The translations under genes and the position numbers were made by a program. Of a stretch of 64,000 nt of DNA, positions 1-12,533 are shown one piece after another. This stretch comes from Panorpa germanica (Eukaryota; Arthropoda; Insecta; Mecoptera; Panorpidae). The DNA lies in assembly GCA_963678705.1 (NCBI GenBank), contig OY783204.1, forward strand, positions 15,386,759 to 15,450,758. The letters run 5' to 3'. Numbering within the stretch: the first letter of the stretch is position 1; each line of letters starts with the position of its first letter. The notes under the pieces were generated by a model. It had not been told where the DNA came from. It did no database searches and saw nothing but the letters and a program-made list of their open reading frames with translations.

Positions 1-99
1 TGCATAATCAATTTAAGTTGATAACAAAACCCAGAAAATATAACTCAAGTCAATGTCAAGCATCAATACTCTCCCACTGTGCCGTCGATTTTATTATTT

Positions 100-760
100 T
101 AAGAATATGGGGTTTTCCAATAATGGTGGGTCGATGTTGAAATGGAATAACACAAACTTTGTGTGAGGAATTAACGAAATTATTATTTTTAATCCCATGT
201 ATGTCATTATGTATGGAAAATGATATCGTTCAAATGTCCGCCGCGACTTTGCACGGTGGCACGAATCTGATAAGTCCAATTTTCAATAACTATGCTGCAT
301 AGATCTGGCTGAATTTGAGCATTGACTTTGATTGCGTTGACTTTGAGGGCATCGGTCTTCAAGAAAAACGTAACTTCTTCAAGAAAAAGTCTAGTTGAGT
401 TAAATCGCGCGATCTTGTGGGCGACAGAATGCTATACCCTAAAATCGTTCCTGCAGAATGTCGTGGCGTTCGCTGTGTGGCACATAGCGCCGTCCTGCTG
501 GAACCACAAGTCGTCTACGTCCATATCGTTCAATTTGGGCAAAATAAATTAGTTTCATGGATCTGTAGCGCTCGCCGTTGACAGTGATGACCTCACCAAC
601 TTCGTTCTCATTCATCCAAAAATGCGCTTCGTTGCTAAAGATGATTTTTCGCGCGCAACGTTTCCACCAACAAACACTCGTTTTGATAATAATGTTTTGT
701 CATTTGGACGTGCTGCTCAATCATGTAACTGGTCATAGTGATTTGGCATAAGAGACTGAA
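100..760 (-). pseudogene. Mariner-family transposase relic, internally deleted
   Basis: Read on the minus strand, this is a broken mariner/Tc1-superfamily (DDE) transposase. Near 640-757 is an N-terminal piece (EQHVQMTKHYYQNE) resembling the start of the DNA-binding domain. At about 540-650 the frame reads IFSNEAHFWMNENEVGEV and then VNGERYR, followed by DVDDLWFQQDGAMCHTA at 470-520. The C-terminal helix IENWT...QSRGGHLNDIIFH lies near 190-300. FSDEAHF and QQDGA are catalytic-core motifs of this family. Here the first aspartate is Asn (FSNEAHF). The segment usually separating it from ENEAGE-like residues is missing, and so is most of the N-terminal half. An in-frame stop follows the QQDGA block. 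The copy cannot encode an active enzyme. Terminal repeats were not found. Confidence 0.82.
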
Positions 761-1750
761 TAATAAACAATAGATTGGACGGATACCGTCAAAACAACAA
801 TGGCGGCCTCCCTCTGTCAACATCGATCCGCCCCTATTGGAATATATACTTTTTTTCACAACCCCAATCACTCAATGAAATTCAAGTCGAACTCCTCATA
901 TACAAAAAATGGTTTAATCAAACCAAATCGATGACCTTAAACCAGTATATAAACATTATAATAACCAGATAAAGTCGACGCACTCAAAATTAGTATTTTT
1001 TACTCTTTGTCACTTTTCAGTTTTAAATAATAATCATTCAAACAATAAAAAAATACAAAATGTATAATTCTTTTTCTAGATATTTAACACAAGAAGAAAC
1101 TTTCGAATTCAATTGAAACGCATCTTAATTTCTGAATAACTTGCTCTGGGCATAGCTGTTCTACATTCTTTTACACGTCGCCCATAGAATCAACAAAATA
1201 TCGTAATATGACCCCGAGCTGTTTCAACTTCCTTGTAATATTTAATTTGTTAACTAACAGGCACCTTCTAAATTTATAAAAATGTACGCAATACATATTA
1301 TGTCATTATTAAATAACCACGAATATATTTTTATTGATTTTGTTGTGGCACTGTACAACATATGGTGCTGAAGTCTGGTTTGGTTGGTCTATCGGGTCAA
1401 CAACGGTCAGGAATTACTTGGCCGAAATTAAACTGAATTTCACTTTCCAAAAATAAACAGGTAACCAAACTGTTAAATGTATCAGTCCATAACGTAACAT
1501 CTGATAAAGAAATCGAAAGGCAATTTAATTCAACATTGTTGATGGTTCCAACGAAGAAAACGAGATTCTGATGTATGGTAAATATTGCTAATGGTTGTGT
1601 AATTACAAAGTAATGAAATATTAATGAATTTGAAAGCATTGTAAACTAAACGAACTGTAGAAACTATCTACACGATGTGCATTACATTTCAGTTTTATGT
1701 CTGGCTATGTAGTTTCGAAAATTAGACTGTAAATCCACCAATAGATAGCA

Positions 1751-2003
1751 CCCAGTAAACATTTTGGAGTCACTTTGACATCATATTGAAGATTCGTTTG
1801 ACTTTTTTGTCTTGAAAGAGTTCATTTACAGTACAGTTTCTCACAGTCGTTATTATAAAATGTATATTTTTACGGCTACAAATGGCGAAACCACTCCACT
1901 TGTCGGAATACAAATGAAGATAAAGTTAATGTGAACTATAATTGAAGAACAATAGTGATGGAAACGTCACAAAAAGGGTCACTTTACCAAATTGTTTACT
2001 GGG
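1751..2003. mobile_element. MITE family A, full copy 1
   Basis: A 253-bp element that starts CCCAGTAAACATTTTGG and ends CCAAATTGTTTACTGGG, giving matching terminal inverted repeats. It has no coding capacity. Closely related full copies lie at 31062-31315 (opposite orientation) and 48551-48797, with decayed pieces at 40600-40730 and 55790-55962. The near-constant length and shared ends mark a MITE family. The superfamily is not clear. Confidence 0.8.
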
Positions 2004-2384
2004 CAGGTATTCAAAACGGAATTTAAGTTTAAATAGTCTAATTAAGGCGTATTTTTCAATAGTTACTTAAAGATTAGTTATGTTATACCTGAATATTTCA
2101 TATCTAACCTAAGAATATATTTATATCTGAAGTTTAACTTGAAAAATGAGTTTTCCAAACCTAGTTTTAGACTGACCAAAGTTAACTAACGAAGCATATA
2201 ACCAAGGTATTTTGAAAAATAGGAGAACTGAAATTCAAAAGTAATCAATCAAGATTTAAAATAAACTACAGTTTACTAACTATTACAAAATCTGCTCGCT
2301 ATTAGGTCCTTATTTAGTTTATTTTCTGTGATGTGTTAATTGTGTATAAAGTGATTAGATGTGTTAATAAATTGCTATATGTAC

Positions 2385-3250
2385 GAGTACAAACTGAGAC
2401 CGGTACTAGGGCCGGACAGGTGCACGGGATACAGGGTAATGGAAGAATTAAAAAGGGACAAGATAAGAATAGAAGCAGGAAGGAGAGCAGTCAAGTTCGA
2501 GGAGAAAATGAGTATCGCTGAAGACGAAATTCTAAGGAAAATTAGAGAGGAGAGTAGAAAGGAGGGTAGGGTAGGATGCTCAAAAAAAAGAAGGAGTATT
2601 TTGAAAGAAATGGAATGGCAACAAAGGAGGCAGAGAGATGGAGAGCGGAAGGCACAAGTGTGGAAGAGGAGCTAAGGAGAAGAGACAGAGAGATACAACA
2701 ACAGGAAAGAATGAAAAAAAAATGAGAAGAGCAAATATAACAAAAGATATAAGAGGATTTGGGAGAGAGAGATACCAGAATACATAAGAAAAAAAGACAC
2801 AAGAAACATAAGAAGAATCGCATGATTCAGATTGGGAAACGAGGAGAAAGGAAACAGATACTGGGAAATAGAGAGAAAAGGATGTGCAGAGTGTGCGGAT
2901 CGGAGATAGAAACGCTGGAGCACATTAAGTTTTCATGTGAGGAAAAAGAAAAAAGCGAAAAGAATATTGTGCAGTTATTAAAGGGAGGCAGTGAAGGGAA
3001 GAGGTTGATGGCGGAGATAGAGAAAAGGAGCGAGGAAAGGGAAGGAATGGCAGAGGAGAAACAAGAGGAAGGGGTTTAAATTTACCTGTTTTGTTTTTAT
3101 TTTTCTTTTTTTCTTTCTTTTGGAAAGTGTGAGAATGTTTAGATATAATAAGAATCACAAATGAATTAAGCACAAGGATATGTTATGTAATTTAATGAGT
3201 TAAGGCAGAAGAATGAAGTGCCCAATGGCAAAAACATTAAAAAAAGAATA
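2385..3250 (+). mobile_element. 5'-truncated LINE 3' end with zinc-knuckle tail, copy 1
   Basis: The two pieces of reading frame are 2361-2675 (basic and Glu-rich; includes MEELKRDKIRIEAGRRAVKFE) and 2759-3079 (CRVCGSEIETLEHIKFSCEE). A stop or frame break near 2675-2760 separates them. The CxxC...H...C knuckle, preceded by a charged helix and an R-x-GN motif, resembles the C-terminal end of insect non-LTR retrotransposon ORF2 proteins of the R1 or a related clade. The 3' UTR ends near GTTAAGGCAGAAGAATGAAG and an A-rich tail at about 3230-3250. No reverse transcriptase remains. Related fragments on the minus strand are at 21781-22415, 39195-39410, 60634-61076 and 61612-62461. The coding strand is strikingly purine-rich. 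Confidence 0.7.
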
Positions 3251-4544
3251 ACTAAGACCGCTATTTTGTCGGCTTGTCGTATACAGCTAGTTCTACGTTC
3301 TTTAACATGATATACTTTTTCAAGGTTGTTAACTTACCTTAAATAGAACTATCAGAAGTTAACTAGCCTAATTTTGTCAAAAATAGTCCTTTAAAAGAGC
3401 ATTTAATATTATAGGGAGAATATTATAATTAATAAAAAATGTCCACAATCAACGCTGAGGAGAAAGGGGGGTTTAAGCGTCAACATCTGTAGGAAACAAA
3501 TTCAAGTTTAAAGTGCAGTACATGGACATAGAGTTTCGGATTATTGGGGGAAGTAATAGAAATTTTCAAAGAAGCGTTTTGTTTTTATTTAAAAAAATTA
3601 AAATTAAAATTGTAATGAATATTAATAAATGTAAATTATTTAAAAAATTACTTGTAATATTATTAAATTTATTGGCATTAATGACAGTTATTAAGAATGG
3701 GGAGTTTTAAGTTTTGCTGTCTAAACTGGATTATAAAGTTCAGTGCTGGTTCTAGTCTTATTTTTCAAAATGTGCAAAATTCTCAATTGCCACTGAATTC
3801 AATTATATATAAACTCCGTATAACCAGTCACAATTCTGCTTCTCCTTCTGGCTCTCCCAGTTGATTTGAAAGATAGATACTCGCTCAACTGTTATGATCA
3901 TTTAAGAAATCGTATTATTTTCATGTTAATTATATAGAAAATATTGATAAATTGTGCCCCTCTAATCATACCCCTTTACTATCATGTAGATGGAACTACA
4001 TATTTATTTATTGGGATCACTTTTAATTTCAGTTGTCTGTCATTACCGGATCTACGCGCGCCTGACATGCATCCGTGCGTGTCTTGTGACGTCATTGTGA
4101 TGGACTTGCATTGTTTACATTTATACATGGTCTAGAATCTAGTTTTTACAGCTGCAACATAACCTATTTGCATTCAAATTATAAAATTAGTAAGTCAATG
4201 ATAATCAGCTTATTTAGATCTACATAAAATGATGTCATTTTAAAAAATGTTTGCCTAAATAAGTTTTTTAACACCTGTTAAAGTCGCATATACATGATGA
4301 ACTACGTTGCTGCATAATATTTGGTAATTAATCTAACTAATCAATCAAACGCAATATAACAGCCTGAAGATATAACATTAAAAATACATGTACATTGAGG
4401 GATTACAAAAAAATTGACTGGTTTTTTATTCTTTGAATTAAACATAACAACAAACAATCGCAGAGATCCGCAGAAGTTAGAAAATTGAACACGAAACGTT
4501 TAACCGCAGTCTAGCCGGTTTAATAGCAGTCTAATGCCGCCAAA

Positions 4545-5492
4545 TGCCGGTTTCACACCAGAGAGACAGATTTGAAAACAGTTTTGTTGTCAAAAAAACA
4601 AAACAAAAACATGTTTTGTTTTATTTTAAAACAGTACTGTTTTTCGAAAACACATGGAATATGAATAGCCTATATTTCCTATAGATTAAAAGTGTGTCTA
4701 AAATGTGTGCGAGAGAGAAAGGTATATGTTCCAATTTGTTCTCCATACGCATGCGACGAAAGTGACAGCTGTCTATATATAATAAATATTAATATTCTAT
4801 TAAGATATAATAAATATTAAATATGTAAAGAAATGATATTTCTTTAGTTGGTACAAAGCTCGTCTGTCGGTAAAACAGGGACTGTTCAGTGAAAACATGT
4901 ACTCATAAACGCCCTAGATTTTGCTGTAGGAATAACGGCGAAAACAGTTGATATTTGGAGTGGACAGAACTCACGTTTTTAGTTATATTTAAATATAGTT
5001 TATTTAAATTTATACATATCTACATTATTCTACATCAATTTAATGTCATATTTAACAATTGTCATGTACTATATCTAGACAGCTCTGACTTGACAACTGT
5101 CACTTTCGACGCTTGCGCATAGAGATCAAATAGAAACATATACCTTTCTCTCTCGCACACATTTTGGACACACTTTCAGGTCCAGCATTCTCTCTGCATA
5201 TATGCTCTAAGTTCACACTTAACAGACTGCTTTTGTTTTTAGTTTTTTTATTTGTGTCTCATAAAAATTATAAACATGATAAACAACAACTGACAAGCGC
5301 AAAAACACAACAACAAACGTGTTTTCCTTTGATCTTACCGACTCCAGATGGGAATGTGTTTTGTTTACTAAAACAGCAACAAAAGACAAAAATGTTTTAA
5401 GAACTGTCTCTTTGGTGTTTTGGTGTTCTTGTTCAGAAAAACAAGTTTTTGTTCGTGTTTTATTGAACTGTCTCTCTGGTGTGAAACCGGCA
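4545..5492. mobile_element. TIR element (family T), interrupted by a nested element
   Basis: The left end reads TGCCGGTTTCACACCAGAGA and the right end is its exact reverse complement, so this is one 948-bp terminal-inverted-repeat element. Subterminal parts are runs of AAAACAGTTTTG-like words. A second element occupies the middle (about 4655-5212). A decayed end of the same outer family is at 53885-54051. There is no transposase, so it is non-autonomous. Confidence 0.82.
4655..5212. mobile_element. Nested element (family N), copy 1
   Basis: Near-inverted arms run from about 4684 (AGTGTGTCTAAAATGTGTGC) to 5186 (GCACACATTTTGGACACACT), and the right end reads GCATATATGCTCTAAG. The same sequence recurs at 63052-63641, where both CTTAGAGCATATATA-type ends are present. 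The left terminus of this copy seems altered. It lies wholly inside the outer element at 4545-5492, so it inserted after that element. Confidence 0.75.
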
Positions 5493-6467
5493 TAATATCA
5501 ATGCTGTTGACCATAGTGCTCAGTGCCGTATTAACTATGGTGTAGGTGGCCAGTTGTCTACCTTTTAAATGAACCTACCGTTGAAAGAAATTGTGACTGA
5601 ATACAATTGATTTCTCGCGGGAGAGTTAACTCAAGATAACAAGAAAAACACAAAGCTACTTTTTATGTCTCAAGCCTCCAAAAGATTAGTCCCTTTCTGA
5701 CTATACTAATTAACGTATAATCTCCACCCTCTTATATTATGTACCTGACAACATGGTGTCAATTGGAATGTTGCAATTTATCGTTTAAATGCTAATTTTA
5801 AACTTACGCATACTTTTAGGACTTTCCCTTTTCACGAATCGTCTCGTTGCAGTTTCTTACATATTGTGGGTCATTATTTCAATTTAAGCTGTTGTGTAAT
5901 TTTGAATAATTGAGTATAGCATGATATAACATGTTAAAATGTCAATGCTTAATACATATAACTTTGAACATATGCATGTGTTTGTATTGACTATGTGCTA
6001 TTAAGGTGAAACGATACTTGGCCATTTTTAATTTTCGAAATATAGATGGCGATACTATACAGCAGGTTAAATATTATCAAAGAAACCTGTTTTTTATGTT
6101 TAAATCGTGTTATGTAAGTAACTTTAAACGCGAATCAAAATCAAAAGCTGTAAACCGTTAGATGAATAACGTATCTACATTTTAAGCTTTCTTTCACTGA
6201 CTTTTAATGATTTTGGAACAGCAAAAATATGTTTTGAAAATGAATATTGCTATATTTTCTAGTTCAATTCCAAGTTTTATATGCCAGTCAATATTTCTAA
6301 GGGTTTGTCATAATTTTAAAACCTTTAATATTGTTCTCAAACTTACGCTTAAGACTTCAAAATTTATAGAGTATTCAATAATATCCCTCAAATTTTTTGT
6401 ACCTGATTGTACATAATATAGGATACTACTAATGCAAATATGAAAGATAATACAAATAGTGACTATA

Positions 6468-6660
6468 CTGTGGGCGACAACATTGATGCTTGATGCTAGA
6501 TGGCGTATGTTCGAGTTCGATCCCCAGCTCAGAGTTATATTTTCTAGGATTGGTTTTTATTCGGTTAAATTTATTTTAATAAAACATATTCATAAACTTA
6601 TTAGACAGCGGTGGAGTAAACGTAAGGCCATGGCGCCATAAAGGAGTAGTAAGTGGAAGT
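6468..6660 (+). repeat. SINE-like repeat with B-box-like motif, copy 1
   Basis: The head contains TGTTCGAGTTCGATCCCCAG, close to a tRNA-type RNA polymerase III B box, followed by CTCAGAGTTATATTTTCTAG and an AT-rich body. A diverged second copy with the same order of blocks is at 43078-43270. A tRNA-derived SINE is the likely reading, but the A box and the 3' tail are not clear. Confidence 0.45.
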
Positions 6661-6796
6661 CCATGGTAGAACTCAGCATCACATGCATACATGCCATTTT
6701 CAATTATATTTTTATTTTATAATTTGTTTTATATTTCTTTTAGATATAGTTCATAATATTACTGTTTTTATGTTATGGATCCTTTAACATTTTCTA

Positions 6797-6908
6797 CATT
6801 GAATTACGGCTCGTTGTGCCAACGCTGACACACCATCGCTAGGTTGCCGCCGATTTACGAATTCGCCGTCGCTTAAATACGGTCTCATACTGCGACAGGC
6901 ATAAGGCC
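6797..6908 (-). repeat. Unclassified dispersed repeat, copy 1
   Basis: A GC-richer block (CGATTTACGAATTCGCCGTC ... CATACTGCGACAGGC) that matches, in reverse complement, 53664-53765. Both copies end at the same GCGACAGGC-to-GGCCTTAT region. I recognise no coding content or transposon ends. Confidence 0.6.
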
Positions 6909-6972
6909 TTATGTTATTGGATACCGAGCAGATAACATAATCAAACGCATATGCTTACTGCATAATATTATA

Positions 6973-7161
6973 ATGGATAGTGAAGGTCTTCCCATAAATT
7001 TTGATTCCACATCCAGCGGAACTCAACAAACCTCAGACACGAATCGATCAAGTACTACGGGTGAAAAACGTGCTGCTGGAAATCGCCAAGCATGTGGCGC
7101 GTATGTATTCACAAATCATCTTGCAAATAATTTCACACATCGTATCAAACGAATTCAATAA
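6973..7161 (+). other. Unrecognised short open frame, possibly a decayed exon
   Basis: A 62-codon frame (MDSEGLPINFDSTSSGTQQ...) overlaps a 61-codon frame one base out (7001-7186, ...KNVLLEIAKHVARMYSQIIL...). The second looks more protein-like, with an amphipathic helix pattern. Together they suggest a frameshifted relic of a coding sequence, perhaps from a transposon. I do not recognise the family and see no clear splice sites. Confidence 0.25.
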
Positions 7162-7189
7162 GAATAGCGGGTATGTGTTCATATAGTCT

Positions 7190-10100
7190 GCACCACAACC
7201 TTCGCGTAAAATGGACTTGAGGTAATGTTATTTCTATGAATGGCAATAGAAGTGCGTTCACTTATTAGTACTGCAGTACCGAGGGTGTGCACAATGTCGT
7301 CAGTACAATAAGGTTGCTTCAATCAGCAACTTTTTGTCCGGTTTTTTTATATTACTTTCTTATTCTGCCAATATATTGTCTAGAGTAAGTCTCTTTCCAT
7401 TACTCGTCTTCTGAGTACTAAAATTATACGATAAATACTATTCTGTGAACGCATGCATATCAGTAGCATTCGATTTGCTGATGTCACTCCCATTCATCCA
7501 CATGTATTGGAATAATGGTATCAGCAAGTGGCCTATTAGGTCATTTCGTCTGTAATGCCGCTGTTTCGGCGCATACGATGCTGAAGAGTTCATCTGCTCT
7601 GTGGATGCGAATGTTTATACAGCGTCTACGTTACTTATCATAATCGAACGGACTAGCATCTAAATTGAGTTAATCTAACGACATTCAGAATTGTCAGCTT
7701 CGGCACAATCAGCAGCGCAAAACGAAGTCGATTTTTATAAATTTAACCAGTTGAAAAAATCGTGAAATATAAAAACGTAGTTTAAATAAAGAAGTTCACA
7801 GGCATTGTTGTTACATCCATCGTCCAAGTGTACCACTGTACTGTATGTTTAGTCTTTACCTGGTTGTTCTTGACCCCAGAGTCAGGGCAAAGCAACCCAC
7901 CTTTCTTTCTGATATATTCTTAATACACATCATTTTACTTCAATAAATATGCATAAAACCAAACACAAAGGAAATAGGTTAGCTTGAAGGATAATGTACT
8001 TGACACGTACAAATTGCAACGTAGTAACTTATGACTACTTAATAACTTAAAAGATTATATTACAGATATTCAGACATTGGTGACTAGCATGTGATGAAGA
8101 AATCCAGTGATTTCATTCCTTTATTATTTAATTTCCTCGTAAATTAAACAAATACAGAGTATTTTATAAATACAAGTAGTATTATATTATTTAGTTAATT
8201 TCTCTTTAATGATCTGGTCTGCTTATCTTGTTTAGTGGACAATGAATAAGGGTCTTAAATTAGACCCCTATATGAAACGTTTTTTCAAATAACAGTTTTT
8301 AACAGAATAAAGTATAAATCCCACCTGCTGTTTTAGTTTTATTTTTTAATTTCAATACGGGAATATGCGTGATCGATTCCTGCAGATGTTTTAGTTTTGT
8401 AAGTATACTCCAAACTTTGTAAAAGTAAAACAGAAAAAAAGACATTACAATGTTATCTTTTTTAAAAGAAACTTTTTGGATTTTGAAAAATAGAAATATT
8501 TATATTAATTATAATGATTTACATATGTTAAATAAAGTGTGTTAATGATGCATGACGCATGCCCATTACAAGTACATTTAAAATTGAAATTGAAAAAACA
8601 TTGATATGTACACTCAGTTTTGTGACTAACACTTACAATTTAAAGCTAAAATAAAATTAAAACTAAAACTGAGAATGTAAAGAGTAGATAGGATTGATTA
8701 TCCCTTTCTAAATGTTTTGGTTTTCGTAAATCATAACGTCGTACCATCGAAAACGCGTATCACATACCAATTTTAAGACATTTTTGAATGATTTCTTTCA
8801 AAATCCAGCACATTTTTTAAAATCAATTCTTATTCTAAACAATCGCAATTTTTTTTAACTACTCATGAACCGATAACCATAATATTGATTTGCGTTCATT
8901 TCCGTTTACATTTATGTCGTAATTTCAGTAAATAATATTTGAAAAACATTTTCAATCTTTGCCTCTTAATGTTAAATAAGTATATTTTTTTGATATGCTT
9001 TAAAGTTTGCAGTATTAATAAAAGTTACAAGTTTTCGATATCGGCGCGGCCCTGTACACTTTAATATCTTAGAAATAATGGATTATGAACACAGAAAAAG
9101 CATTCATAAAAACAACAACATATTGAGATGATTTTCAATATACTTGTAGCTCTCATTATAGCTGATTATGGATTATGCCAAAATATTATTTGCGTTTAAA
9201 AGAAAGGCAGATACAAAAAAATTTAACGTCTGTAGCTATCTTATTTCCGCTTCAGTGTCAAAAATTATACCGTCTCAACAGGAAAAATTAAGATGGCTGC
9301 CATTTTTTTGTCAATGAAATTACATCTAGTTTGCGCTCTTTATATATTATCACTCTAATACCATATGAGTAACAGTTTTATAAAACTGAGGTGTTTTTAA
9401 CGCCAATTTGAAAAAAATGTCACATTTTTCTGGAGCTATTATGATTAGAAAAAAAATGTGAAAGATTTTTTGTCCTCCTTAAAATTGATAATAACTGCTG
9501 GGCTCAATATATGCATCTAGAAAAAAGTTAATACTCGACCTTTGTATACGAGTATACCAAAACTGTACATCCGTTCCCCGTTTTTCATGGTGGACATAAT
9601 TCTTTCATAAAAGCAATCAACCTTCTATATATATTTATATATATATATATAGGGTATATGTATATTAAGAATTTATATATTCTTATCCATACTGTTAGAG
9701 TAATTGAATTTAATTTGGTATGCCGTGAAACATACTGTTCTTTCGCAGTGTACCTGTACCGTCAGAAAAGTCTTTGCACACTTTGCATAGATCACGAACA
9801 CTTAGCGTAATGACCTTGACTTTATTGTAAACCATTGAACTATCAAATGTTTCATACGGACCAGGCGTATCACGCACACACGAAACTTATTTCAAATTCA
9901 TTTTATGTATAACGCTTTAACGTGAAGACAATAGTGTCTAAAATAAAGTATTGACAATTTCTGAAATATGGACTAATTGAGTTATATTATTTTAGATAAT
10001 TTACACAAAATAGAGCACGTGTGAAGCACAAATTACTTTGGCATTGGGCGAATTCTTGCGTGACTCTTTTGTTTAACCTATAATTTAACATTTTGTTATT

Positions 10101-10400
10101 TCATTATTAAGTATTGTATTCCACATAATAAAAGAATAAGTGAAATAATATTTGTTTTTAATTATTATATAACAATAAATACATTTTGGTACATGGATTG
10201 GAATTGGCTTTTGCGAACGTTGAGTTAATCAGGTCAAGCGGTTGTGCCGGCCAAGATGGTATTGGACAACGGACAACGGACAACGGACTACTGTCCACGG
10301 ATCTCGAGTTTACCAACATAACAATACTAAGCTGCCAGTGCAAGTGAAATTATTATCGTAACCAACATTTTATAGTAGAGAAGAGAGGCAGTGTCGTCTT
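7190..10400. other. AT-rich stretch without recognised genes
   Basis: I see no supported gene here. It has short AT-rich palindromic words, a TATATATA run near 9630-9660, and a small tandem repeat at 10263-10288 with three GGACAAC units followed by GGAC. Blocks near 8320-8400 and 8520-8690 resemble AT-rich repeat words also present at 13480-14060, 22490-22660 and 25370-25560. Confidence 0.5.
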
Positions 10401-10419
10401 TTCCATAAGGGCACATAGG

Positions 10420-10750
10420 CAGTGCTGAATTATCCATTAAACAGTGTAGGCAACTGCCTAGGGACCTACATAACTGCGCAAAGGCTATGGTCCACGCGCC
10501 TTGAGAAAAAATACCTGCCGAGGAATCGCATAAGCTAATTTTTGGTAATATGCTACAATCAACTGTCCCGAATGTAATGACAGTATTGCAAATATATAGA
10601 AGTCTGATGATTACAAACGCCACGGATGAACGTAACTTTTCGAAATTAAACCTGCTTAGAAACTGTCTTCGTTCATTAATGTCTCATAATTAACCGTTTA
10701 AATTCATTGGCGATAATGGCGATTGAAAATGATATATTGGAAAAGGTTTT
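10420..10750 (+). pseudogene. hAT transposon relic (ZMYM1-type C-terminus), 5' end joined to 3' coding end
   Basis: The start CAGTGCTGAATTATCCATTA resembles the terminal repeat of a hAT element whose other end (TTAATCCGGCACTG) is seen at 44141-44154. From about 10510 the + strand reads PNVMTVLQIYRSLMITN, then DERNFSKLNLLRNCLRSLMS. This is the conserved hAT C-terminal dimerisation region, with the xERxFSKLK-type motif. A stop and frame break follow at about 10690, and then the IENDILEK segment (to about 10745) also found at 43851. The whole catalytic domain is missing, so this is an internally deleted, dead copy. Its 3' terminus was not found; similarity to the 43.8-kb copy continues to about 10900. 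Confidence 0.72.
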
Positions 10751-10899
10751 GTTTTCTTTTAAACGATTTTATATCTAAAAATGGTTAGAAGAGTTAATAT
10801 TTAGGCATATAGTATTTTATAAAAAAGATTTAATAAAAGAAATACGTATATTTTCATTTCCTTTGTTACAAATTATCAACCTTTGTAATTGGTTAAATT

Positions 10900-12520
10900 T
10901 AACCATAATATATGTATTTTTTTTTTTTTGTATTCATTATTATGAATAGTAATTTAGTTATATTATTTTATTCTATGTAAATAGCAGTTGTATTTATTAT
11001 TTAATTAATCTATTTTATGCTAGATGTCTGTTATAACTAAATTCAGTTCTTATTTAAATTTCTTTCCTCTACATATTTACGTCTCTTTCTGTTTTGTTTT
11101 CTTCTAAGCATTAATTGATACAATCCAACAGAATTCTCTCAGACCCTAACCTAATAAGTATTTAAATTTAATATCCAGTGATTATAACCTAATCAATTTT
11201 CTATCTATTTGTTCTTCGATTAATTAAAATATTTTTTATTTGTACCTGTAAAGTGAAGTTTATAGAAGTAAATAAACGGATTTTATATATAATTACAAAA
11301 TCTATTTTCCTACAAAAATATATTCCACCACAATTCAACATTTCTTCGCCTCAAGACAGACCATCTACATCTTTGGTCGCTTCGATCCGAATTACACCAT
11401 TCACTTCGCTTCAAGACGGATTTTGCAACGAATATTGTAAAAAAACGGCATATATTTTATATTAATATTAACGGCATATTAACTTTAAAATACATAACCA
11501 TATAATAAATTACCTCAAATTATTTCATGAAATTATTTTTTGAAGGTTAAGTTACAATTATGGGCATCCTGAGCCAACATATTGCAATTCCATGTTAATT
11601 AATAATAAGCATGAGAATTATGAATGGATTTTTATAAACAATGAATCTATATACAACTTAAATTGTAAATATTATTGTATTTTAATTCACCGTTCACAAA
11701 TTAACATGGCATTCACATTATTAAATAATGTTGCAATTTAAACCTTGCTTTCTTCAAAATGTGTTGGATATAAACGATTATTTATTTATTACAAACGAAG
11801 CACACTCTCACTTTTAGTTAGATCTGTTCCCCAGTTGGAAGTTGAAACACGACCAACAAGTTTTGTACCTCCACAGTATAGTATAGTTAACGACCTAGCT
11901 CTCCTTAGACGTGCACCAGTGTGTGTGTGTGTGTTCACGAATCATTTCTCGTTGCATCTCTCGTGAATAGAAGCCATTTGTGGTTTGCTCAATATTATTT
12001 ATTTTAAAACACACTTTTTGTTTATTTGGTGCACATGTAACATTCCTTATTAGTTTGTTTTGTGTTTCTTCAAAACCAGTCAATGCAGAACCAGTTTGAA
12101 ACATTTTAATTCTTCTAAACAAACTAACCATAACAGTCTGCTGTCAAAGCTACCGCTGACCAGTTTGCGTCTACAGCTAAACTTGTGCAAATATTTAATT
12201 TAAATTTAGTGAAAATCGTGTGTGTTTAATTAATTAGTTCCAATAATTACTGAAGTATTACAATGCCAGTGTTCACTTAAATATAAGTTTACTACAGTGA
12301 TTAAATAAATGATATGAACTACAGAGACTTAACCTATTTAAAAATAAAATCACACAGATCGAAACAGTTTACAAATGAAATAGTTTTTACGATATAAACG
12401 CGGCTGTTCACAAAAACAATATTATTTTTATAAATAGACGATTGTGTAAAAGTTAATTAGCACTAACATGTTAAATTTCTTAATGAGACTGAGTACTTGT
12501 TAATGTAAAAAGGCATTTTC
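10900..12520. other. AT-rich intergenic stretch
   Basis: No gene is supported. There is a short T-run near 10918-10930 and a short GT run at 11919-11934. The open frames here show no recognisable protein features. Confidence 0.45.
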
Positions 12521-12533
12521 TATATAAATCAAG

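Noticed and set aside
2542..2923. Minus-strand frames rich in Phe/Leu/Ser at 2542-2823 and 2672-2923
   Set aside because: These are antisense shadows of the purine-rich LINE coding strand. The same applies to plus-strand frames at 22064-22417, 60843-61097 and 62078-62338.
10327..10623. 98-codon minus-strand frame
   Set aside because: Overlaps the hAT C-terminal region recognised on the plus strand and has no features of its own.
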